A stretch of DNA of 9,401 nucleotides from an uncultured Collinsella sp. (GTDB lineage: Bacteria; Actinomycetota; Coriobacteriia; Coriobacteriales; Coriobacteriaceae), in the NCBI GenBank assembly GCA_934643435.1, contig CAKUCJ010000032.1:1-9401 (forward strand). Direction: 5' to 3'. Positions 1-4,538 of this stretch are shown one piece after another. Below the pieces are notes generated by a model. That model was not told the DNA's origin. It ran no database searches and saw nothing but the letters and a program-made list of their open reading frames with translations. The position numbers and the translations under genes are program-made. Position 1 is the stretch's first letter; every line of letters starts with the position of its first letter.

Positions 1-122
1 TCCTCGGTAACCTTGAGGTTGTGCTTCTTCTCCACGGTCTTCTTTTTGCCAAAGAAGCCCTTCTTTTTGGACTCGTTGTTGGGATACACCTTCTGAACAT
101 GTTTGAGAACGATCTCGGCCAT
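1..122 (-). CDS. Carbohydrate ABC transporter ATP-binding protein (MsmX/UgpC/MalK type), N-terminal fragment
   Basis: Only the first ~40 codons are in the window; the gene runs off the left edge on the minus strand. The ATG at 122-120 follows an AAAGG ribosome binding site about 7 bases upstream. The protein opens MAEIVLKHVQKVYPN, the usual first beta-strand of sugar-importer ATPases, which act at the inner face of the membrane and energise MalFG-type permeases. Walker A and later motifs lie outside the window, so ATPase competence cannot be judged. Residues ~17-38 form a lysine-rich insertion (ESKKKGFFGKKKTVEKKH) where many MalK proteins go straight on to the strand before Walker A. It is the last visible gene of the minus-strand importer operon, 68 bases after the MalG-type permease. 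Assignment rests on the start motif and operon position. Confidence 0.8.
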   Translation of the reverse strand, partial: MAEIVLKHVQKVYPNNESKKKGFFGKKKTVEKKHNLKVTE

Positions 123-139
123 GTCTTTACCTTTCGATA

Positions 140-166
140 TGCGGCGCCACGCTGAGGGGCGCCGCA
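140..166 (-). promoter_or_regulatory. Intercistronic hairpin between permease and ATPase genes
   Basis: A perfect 9-bp GC-rich inverted repeat (140-148 with 158-166, 9-base loop) lies in the 68-base gap before the ATPase gene. No U-run follows it on the minus strand. It therefore reads better as an mRNA processing or stability hairpin, or a weak attenuator, than as an intrinsic terminator. Confidence 0.55.
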
Positions 167-190
167 GAAACTTGCAAAACAGTTACAGCA

Positions 191-1030
191 TCAGCCCTTG
201 ACGGCACCTGCCACCACACCGTCGATGATGTACTTCTGGCAGAAGATGTACATGATGACGATGGGGATAACGACCATCATGATGCAGGCCATCATGGGGC
301 CGAGCTCGACGTGGCCATAGCCGCCGCGGAAGTACTGGATCAAGATAGGAATGGTCTTGTACTTGGTGGAGTCGAGCGTAAGGTAGGGCAGCAGATAGTC
401 GTTCCAGACCCACATGGTCTCGAGAATGCCGACCGAAAGATAGGTGGGCTTCATGATGGGAAGGACGATCTTAAAGAACACCTGGACCGGGTTGCAGCCG
501 TCAATCATGGCAGCCTCCTCGATCTCGAGCGGGATGTTCTTTACAAAGCCGGCGAACATAAAGACCGCCAGGCCCGCGCCAAAGCCCAGATAGATAAAGC
601 AGATGTTGAACGGCGTGTTAAAGCCAATGCGGTCCGCCAAATTGGACAGCGTGAACATGAGCATCTGGAAGGGCACGACCATCGAGAACACGAACAGGTA
701 ATAGAAGAAGTTCGAGATCTTGTTGTTGACACGAACCACGTACCAAGCGCACATGGAGCAGCACACCAAGATCAGCACGACCGACGTGACCGTAATGATG
801 AGCGAGTACATAAATGCCGAGGCAAATCCCTGCTCGTTAAGGGCGTGCACGTAGTTTGCGAGGCCGTTGAACGTCTCGGGCGTGAGCAGATCGAACGCCG
901 TGGTGGTGCTGATTGCGGTCGCTTTCTTAAAGGAATTGAGCGCAATCATGAACACGGGGTAGATCCACGCGAGCGACAGGATCGTAAAGAAAATCGAGAG
1001 CGCGCGGTTGATAGCCTTATCGCGTTTCAT
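191..1030 (-). CDS. Carbohydrate ABC transporter permease, MalG/MsmG type
   Basis: A 279-residue integral membrane subunit, normal length for the MalG branch of the binding-protein-dependent permeases. Hydrophobic segments lie near residues 10-31, 73-97, 107-128, 141-162, about 196-216 and 246-264, giving the usual six-helix layout. The cytoplasmic EAA loop that docks on the ATPase is clear: E172-A-A, G178, and L190-P191 in the spacing EAA-x3-G-x11-LP. The C-terminus KYIIDGVVAGAVKG is the typical tail of this branch. Its ATG overlaps the last base of the upstream permease stop codon (TAATG), and an AAGGAGGTG site lies within the end of that gene, so the two are translationally coupled and probably form a heterodimeric channel. 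The transported sugar cannot be read from this subunit. Confidence 0.93.
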   Translation of the reverse strand: MKRDKAINRALSIFFTILSLAWIYPVFMIALNSFKKATAISTTTAFDLLTPETFNGLANYVHALNEQGFASAFMYSLIITVTSVVLILVCCSMCAWYVVRVNNKISNFFYYLFVFSMVVPFQMLMFTLSNLADRIGFNTPFNICFIYLGFGAGLAVFMFAGFVKNIPLEIEEAAMIDGCNPVQVFFKIVLPIMKPTYLSVGILETMWVWNDYLLPYLTLDSTKYKTIPILIQYFRGGYGHVELGPMMACIMMVVIPIVIMYIFCQKYIIDGVVAGAVKG

Positions 1031-1884
1031 TACTGCTGCACCTCCTTGGACCTCGTGGCCTTAAGCTGAATCATAGAGATAGCGACGACCAGGATGCAGA
1101 AGATAACTGCCTTGGCCTGACCGATGCCCTGCCATGCGATGCCGGCACGCGAATAGAACGTGTTGTAGATGTTCAGGGCGAGCATCTCGGTGGAGTGCGC
1201 GGGGGCGCCGCCGGTAAGGGCGAGGTTCTGGTCGAACAGCTTAAAGCCGTTGGTGATGGACAGGAACAGGCAGATGGTAATCGTCGGCATCAGATTGGGA
1301 ATCTTAACCTTCCAAAACGTCTGCCATGCCGTAGCACCGTCGACCTTGGCGGCCTCGATGTAGTCGGACGGAATGGACTGCAGACCAGCGATGTAGATGA
1401 TCATCATGTAGCCGACCTGCTGCCACAGGGTCAGGATGATAAGGCCCCAGAAGCCAGCAGCAGAGTTAAGGGCAATGAGCTGGGCGCCCACGTTGGAGAG
1501 AAGGCAGTTGATCAGAATCTGCCAAATGTAGCCCAGCACGATGCCGCCGATCAGGTTAGGCATAAAGAAGATCGTACGGAAGATGTTGGTGCCCTTGAGC
1601 GCCTTGCGGGTGAGCGCCTGCGCGATAGCCAGCGCGATCACGTTGATGAGCACCGTCGACAGGAAGGCAAACGCCACGGTAAAGAAGAACGACGTGGCAA
1701 ACTGCGGATCGGACAGCGCACGCACGTAGTTTTCGATGCCAACAAAGTGCGTGTTGTTGATAGTAATAAACTGGCAGAACGAGAGATAGAAACCCTGGAT
1801 AAAGGGAATCACGAACCCGATCATAAACGCCAGGCACGTGGGCAGCATAAAGAGCGGCCACCAGCGCTTGAGTGCTTTGCCCAT
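1030..1884 (-). CDS. Carbohydrate ABC transporter permease, MalF/MsmF type
   Basis: A 284-residue permease of the MalF branch, the partner of the adjacent MalG-type subunit in the importer's membrane channel. It has a short cytoplasmic N-terminus (MGKALKRWW) followed by about six membrane segments, near residues 10-30, 66-91, 103-128, 145-168, 200-213 and 257-272. The EAA loop is E177-A-A, G183, then I195-P196. It lacks the extra periplasmic domain of enterobacterial MalF, as is usual in Gram-positives. The ATG at 1884 has AAAGGA seven bases upstream. It follows the binding-protein gene by 87 bases, a gap filled by a strong hairpin. Substrate is unknown; neighbours suggest an oligosaccharide, perhaps an alpha-glucoside. 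Confidence 0.93.
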   Translation of the reverse strand: MGKALKRWWPLFMLPTCLAFMIGFVIPFIQGFYLSFCQFITINNTHFVGIENYVRALSDPQFATSFFFTVAFAFLSTVLINVIALAIAQALTRKALKGTNIFRTIFFMPNLIGGIVLGYIWQILINCLLSNVGAQLIALNSAAGFWGLIILTLWQQVGYMMIIYIAGLQSIPSDYIEAAKVDGATAWQTFWKVKIPNLMPTITICLFLSITNGFKLFDQNLALTGGAPAHSTEMLALNIYNTFYSRAGIAWQGIGQAKAVIFCILVVAISMIQLKATRSKEVQQ

Positions 1885-1904
1885 AGAAGGGTCCTTTCAA
1901 TATG

Positions 1905-1940
1905 CAGGGGGCGGGCAAACCAACGTCTGCCCGCCCCCTG
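1905..1940 (-). promoter_or_regulatory. Strong intercistronic hairpin between binding protein and permease genes
   Basis: CAGGGGGCGGGCA (1905-1917) pairs perfectly with TGCCCGCCCCCTG (1928-1940), giving a 13-bp almost all-GC stem with a 10-base loop. It starts about 31 bases after the binding-protein stop. No U-tract follows on the minus strand. By analogy with malE-malF-type operons it probably protects the 3' end of the upstream message, so that the binding protein is made in excess over the permeases; partial termination is the alternative. Confidence 0.65.
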
Positions 1941-1971
1941 TCGCTAATCAGATAGCTTGGGCAGCAACTAC

Positions 1972-3288
1972 TTACTCGGAAGCAGCCTTCTCGGTCTTCC
2001 AGCCATCGACGAAGGCGTTCTTGACGCCGTCCCACTTGGTGTTGTCGGCAGCATAAGCGATGAGAGCCTGCTTGAGGTTCTTCTTCCACTCCTCGGAGGG
2101 GATGTAAACGAAGTCCCAAGCGACGGTCTTCTTGCCGTCCTTGGCCATGGCAACGGCCTGCTGCGAGAAGACGTTGGTGGTCTCCTTGGCGCTCTTGAAC
2201 GGGGCGGTCAGACCCATCTTGTCAGCGATGATGCTGGTGGCGGTGTCAGAAGTGACGCACCAATACATGAAGTCCTCGGTGGCCTTCTGGGCATCCTCGG
2301 AAGCCTGGGAGCTGACGCACCAGTAGTTCTCACCGCCGGAGCACAGGCCCTGGTTCTCCTCGCCGTCGACGCCGATGTAGATCGGCAGCATGCCGAGCTG
2401 GTCGTCGGTCATACCGGCCTTGGTGAGGTCGGCGTAGGCCCAAGAGCCGTTCTGGTAGAAGACGGCCTTGCCGGTTGCGAACTCGTTGGTGGCGTCGTCA
2501 CCGGTCTTGGAGGCGAGCTGCGAAGGATCGCAGGTGGAGTCGGTGATGTACAGGTCGAAGATCTGCTTAAAGTTGTCGAGATACTCGCCCTTGATCTCGT
2601 CGTCCTCCTGGTTGTGCTCCTTCTCGAACTCGTAGTAGAGCGGGAGGTTGGCGAGGTGGGTGGTATAGCGCCAGCTGGAGGAGTCATCCATGCCGGCGGA
2701 GGTGAAAGCACCGTCAACGCCGAGCTCGTCCTTGCGGGCCTGGATGTCGTCGGCGCAAGCCTTCAGCTTGTCGAAGGAGTTGATGTCCTCGGCCTTGTAG
2801 CCAGCCTTCTCGAGGAGCTCCTTGTTGTAGATGATGCCGTAGCTCTCCTGGACCCAGTCGATACCCAGATCCTTGCCGTCGGACTGCAGGGCAAGGGAGT
2901 CGTCGATGAGCTCGCCGCGGATCTTGGTGTCGGACAGGTCGGCGCAGTAGTCCTTCCAGTTCTTAAGACCGGTGGGGCCGTTGACCTGGAACAGCGTCGG
3001 AGCGGAGCTCTTGGACATCTCGGACTTGAGCTTCTCCTCGTAGGTGTTGGAAGCGGCGGTCACGATCTTGACCTCGACGCCCTTCTCCTCCTTGTACGCC
3101 TTGGCGATCTCTTTCCACTCCTTATCGACCTCGGGCTTGAACTGGAGGAAGTAGACCTCGGCAGCGTCACCAGAAGCAGAGGAGCCGGAGCCGGCGGAGC
3201 CACCGCAGCCCACGAGACCCAGACCGAGAACCGCAGCCGCGGAACCAGCGAAGCCCAGGAACTGCCTTCTGCTCATTTCGTTCTTCAT
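1972..3288 (-). CDS. Extracellular sugar-binding lipoprotein of the ABC importer (family 1 SBP), Tat-type signal
   Basis: A 438-residue periplasm-facing lipoprotein that would capture the sugar and deliver it to the MalF/MalG-type permeases encoded next. I start it at the ATG at 3288 (MKNEMSRRQF), because AAAGGGTGG lies just upstream; a longer GTG start at 3306 would put that site inside the gene. The N-terminus carries a twin-arginine motif (S6-R7-R8-Q-F-L), a hydrophobic stretch and a lipobox LVGC with Cys28 as the likely lipidated residue, then a Gly/Ser-rich tether. The rest fits family 1 solute-binding proteins in length and pattern: early VEVKIVTAASNTYEEKLKSE, GIIYNKELLEKAG in the first lobe, and FATGKAVFYQNGSWAY in the middle. 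Aromatic residues such as the WAY and YWCV segments could stack on sugar rings. Regulation is probably by the nearby TreR-like repressor. The exact ligand is not identifiable. Confidence 0.93.
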   Translation of the reverse strand: MKNEMSRRQFLGFAGSAAAVLGLGLVGCGGSAGSGSSASGDAAEVYFLQFKPEVDKEWKEIAKAYKEEKGVEVKIVTAASNTYEEKLKSEMSKSSAPTLFQVNGPTGLKNWKDYCADLSDTKIRGELIDDSLALQSDGKDLGIDWVQESYGIIYNKELLEKAGYKAEDINSFDKLKACADDIQARKDELGVDGAFTSAGMDDSSSWRYTTHLANLPLYYEFEKEHNQEDDEIKGEYLDNFKQIFDLYITDSTCDPSQLASKTGDDATNEFATGKAVFYQNGSWAYADLTKAGMTDDQLGMLPIYIGVDGEENQGLCSGGENYWCVSSQASEDAQKATEDFMYWCVTSDTATSIIADKMGLTAPFKSAKETTNVFSQQAVAMAKDGKKTVAWDFVYIPSEEWKKNLKQALIAYAADNTKWDGVKNAFVDGWKTEKAASE

Positions 3289-3448
3289 TACAATCCACCC
3301 TTTCACACCGTGGCGGCACCCTTTGCCGCCGCCTTCGGAGATTGGCTTGGGGACTTGGCCCCTTTTGCTGATTTGTACAATACGCTATTTGGCTAGTTGT
3401 TTGAACAAGTATTACTAGAGCGGTAGAAAACCTTCGGTGAACGGTAAT
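3289..3448 (-). promoter_or_regulatory. 5' leader of the ABC operon with an RBS-proximal hairpin
   Basis: This non-coding leader of about 160 bases follows the proposed start site. A perfect 6-bp GGCGGC/GCCGCC stem (3312-3317 with 3325-3330) carries AAAGGGT in its loop, the same string as the true ribosome binding site 26 bases further on. The operator-like sites at 3397-3408 (TTGTTTGAACAA) and 3373-3380 (TTGTACAA) also lie here. No riboswitch family was recognised. Confidence 0.4.
3397..3408. promoter_or_regulatory. Putative TreR-like operator (downstream site of ABC promoter)
   Basis: TTGTTTGAACAA is a TTGT-N4-ACAA inverted repeat with the same spacing as the site at 3472-3483, centred 75 bases away from it. 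It shares the 10-mer TTGTWTRAAC with three other sites in the window. A minimal 8-bp TTGTACAA palindrome lies 26 bases further toward the gene (3373-3380). Binding is inferred from similarity to HutC/TreR operator patterns. Confidence 0.5.
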
Positions 3449-3454
3449 TTCAAC

Positions 3455-3483
3455 TTAATACTTGACAAGTTTTGTATAAACAA
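3455..3483 (-). promoter_or_regulatory. Putative sigma-A-type promoter of the ABC sugar operon
   Basis: On the minus strand, TTGTTT (3483-3478) is separated by 17 bases from TATTAA (3460-3455), predicting a start near 3448. The TTGTATAAACAA operator covers the -35 element and an ACTTG-A-CAAGT palindrome (3460-3470) fills the spacer, an arrangement expected for a repressed promoter. This is the only good pair I find upstream of the binding-protein gene. Confidence 0.5.
3472..3483. promoter_or_regulatory. Putative TreR-like operator overlapping the ABC promoter -35
   Basis: TTGTATAAACAA has the TTGT-N4-ACAA form of the Bacillus TreR operator (TTGTATATACAA) and contains GTATAAAC, close to the HutC-subfamily consensus GTNTANAC. 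It lies exactly over the proposed -35 element. Confidence 0.55.
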
Positions 3484-3504
3484 TTATTTGTTATCGGATG
3501 CAGA

Positions 3505-3553
3505 GAAAACGCCCGGTCAAGCCGATGATGCATCGGCTTGACCGGGCGTTTTC
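3505..3553 (-). terminator. Perfect 23-bp hairpin terminator after the GntR regulator gene
   Basis: The arms at 3505-3527 and 3531-3553 are perfectly complementary over 23 bp with a 3-base ATG loop. The core is GCCCGGTCAAGCCG and the ends are AAAA/TTTT, so each strand's transcript ends its stem in U residues. It lies 41 bases after the minus-strand regulator stop and separates it from the ABC promoter. The symmetric tracts make it potentially bidirectional, although no plus-strand gene reads into it. Confidence 0.85.
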
Positions 3554-3594
3554 GCTTTGAGGGCATGAGTCTCGTCAGGCTGTGAGCTATCCGA

Positions 3595-4314
3595 CTATCG
3601 CTTGGAGTTGACGCGGTAGTGGAAGATCTCGGGATGCGTGCGGGCATGCGTAACCTCGAACAAGATGCCGTCCGAGGTGTACGACTGGCTCTCCATGACG
3701 GCAACACAGTTGTATTTGCCAAGGTCAAGATAGCTGCAGTCCTCATCGTTGGCAAGCTCGACGCTCACCGTACGGCGACTCGCCATCACCTTGACACCGC
3801 GTTTGTGCTCCAGATAGTCGTAAATTGACCTTGCGGCGATCTCGGGCGTCAGGCCTTTGGCAATCGACTCCAGAAAATAGCCGTGGTCCACCTGGCGAGC
3901 GCTACCGTTAAGGCTACGGACGCGCACCACGCGAATCAACTCCTCGCCCACCTTAAAGCCCAGGCGACGAGAGAGCTGCTCGGTGCAGACAAGATGTTCA
4001 AAAGACTTAACGTCCGTCGATGCAACGGCATTGTTGCGCTTTGCAAACTCGCCAAACGACTCGACTTCCTCGAGTGCGCCTAGCATATCGGTCTCGCCCT
4101 TAAGCCAAATGACGCGCACGCCCTTGCCGTGAATGGGCTGTACGTACATCTCGTCGGCCAGCATGGCAAGTGCTCGACGGACGGTATTTCGGGTGCATCC
4201 GAATTCCGCGGTCAGCTCGGCCTCGGTCGGCAGCATCTCCTGGAACGCATAGGTTCCGCTGATAATACGCGAACGGATCTCGCGGTAGATTCCTTCATAT
4301 ATCGCTTTTGGCAT
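3595..4314 (-). CDS. GntR-family transcriptional regulator, HutC/TreR type with UTRA effector domain
   Basis: A 239-residue cytoplasmic DNA-binding regulator. Residues 5-70 form the GntR winged helix: MLPTEAELTAEFGCTRNTV, with recognition helix around 40-52, then wing HGKGVRVI. Residues ~78-235 form the UTRA domain that binds a small-molecule effector. Over its whole length it resembles Bacillus subtilis TreR as I recall it, including VESFGEFA, a YFLESIAKGLTPEIAARSIY segment, LDLGKYNCVAV and the basic C-terminus. TreR senses a phosphorylated sugar, trehalose 6-phosphate; here the effector could be a phospho-disaccharide made by the divergent PTS. The ATG at 4314 has AGAGGTGA upstream. A GTTTAAAC palindrome at its own promoter suggests autoregulation, and related sites precede the ABC and PTS genes. 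It could also be a MalR- or GlvR-like analogue, so I give no symbol. Confidence 0.92.
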   Translation of the reverse strand: MPKAIYEGIYREIRSRIISGTYAFQEMLPTEAELTAEFGCTRNTVRRALAMLADEMYVQPIHGKGVRVIWLKGETDMLGALEEVESFGEFAKRNNAVASTDVKSFEHLVCTEQLSRRLGFKVGEELIRVVRVRSLNGSARQVDHGYFLESIAKGLTPEIAARSIYDYLEHKRGVKVMASRRTVSVELANDEDCSYLDLGKYNCVAVMESQSYTSDGILFEVTHARTHPEIFHYRVNSKR

Positions 4315-4347
4315 GACTTCACCTCTAATGAATATGTATGGCTAGGC

Positions 4348-4376
4348 ACAATAGCATTTCTTGGAGTTGTTTAAAC
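4348..4376 (-). promoter_or_regulatory. Putative promoter of the GntR regulator gene, overlapped by an operator
   Basis: On the minus strand, TGCTATTGT gives an extended -10 (hexamer 4353-4348). The -35 region 17 bases upstream is weak (GTTTAA, 4376-4371) and falls inside the GTTTAAAC palindrome. Predicted start is near 4341, leaving a leader of about 27 bases. Confidence 0.4.
4367..4376. promoter_or_regulatory. Putative operator, regulator-proximal
   Basis: TTGTTTAAAC ends in the perfect 8-bp palindrome GTTTAAAC, matching GTNTANAC. The identical 10-mer recurs at 4489-4498, 122 bases away beside the PTS gene. Two copies of this AT-rich string in a 224-base region of a GC-rich genome are unlikely to be chance. 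Confidence 0.5.
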
Positions 4377-4415
4377 CGATTATCGGTAAAGCACGGATTA
4401 TTTACCGTCGACGGT
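4375..4415. promoter_or_regulatory. Cluster of palindromes in the divergent regulator/PTS region
   Basis: Three overlapping inverted repeats lie here: ACCGAT-T-ATCGGT (4375-4387), CGGTAAA/TTTACCG with a 10-base loop (4384-4390 with 4401-4407), and the perfect 12-bp ACCGTCGACGGT (4404-4415). All share ACCG/CGGT half-sites and differ from the TTGTWTRAAC motif, so a second regulator or DNA/RNA structure is possible. The rest of the 4315-4538 intergenic stretch shows only the promoter elements listed separately. Confidence 0.4.
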
Positions 4416-4475
4416 TCCCCTGAAACCCAAATCGGACCGAATCAAAACCGTCAATGCGGCAAGCAGCCAGTCCTC

Positions 4476-4498
4476 TACAATGAGTTCATTGTTTAAAC
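4476..4498 (+). promoter_or_regulatory. Putative PTS promoter -10 with operator at the start site
   Basis: TACAAT (4476-4481) is a good -10; I see no convincing -35 at 16-18 bases upstream, so activation or a weak promoter is possible. The predicted start near 4488 abuts TTGTTTAAAC (4489-4498), the second copy of the operator motif, which would place a bound repressor across the initially transcribed bases. Confidence 0.45.
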
Positions 4499-4538
4499 GT
4501 TCTTGCTCGCACAGCATGTTGCATCCGGAAGGCATATT

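Noticed and set aside
3289..3306. Longer GTG start for the binding protein at 3306
   Set aside because: It would place the AAAGGGTGG ribosome site inside the coding region and add residues ahead of a normal Tat/lipoprotein signal.
1957..3396. Long plus-strand open frame (479 codons) opposite the binding-protein gene
   Set aside because: Its product is a low-complexity Leu/Val/Gly-rich shadow of the GC-rich codons of the real gene, which has clear family motifs, signal peptide and ribosome site on the other strand.
3462..3490. Plus-strand TTGACA at 3462-3467 as a promoter
   Set aside because: The -10 position at 17 bases is poor (TATTTG), no plus-strand gene follows, and transcription would meet the terminator at 3505. 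The string is better explained as part of the ACTTG-A-CAAGT palindrome.
4503..4538. TTG start at 4503 for the PTS fusion
   Set aside because: No ribosome site upstream, whereas ATG 4539 has GGAAGG at six bases and matches the usual family start.
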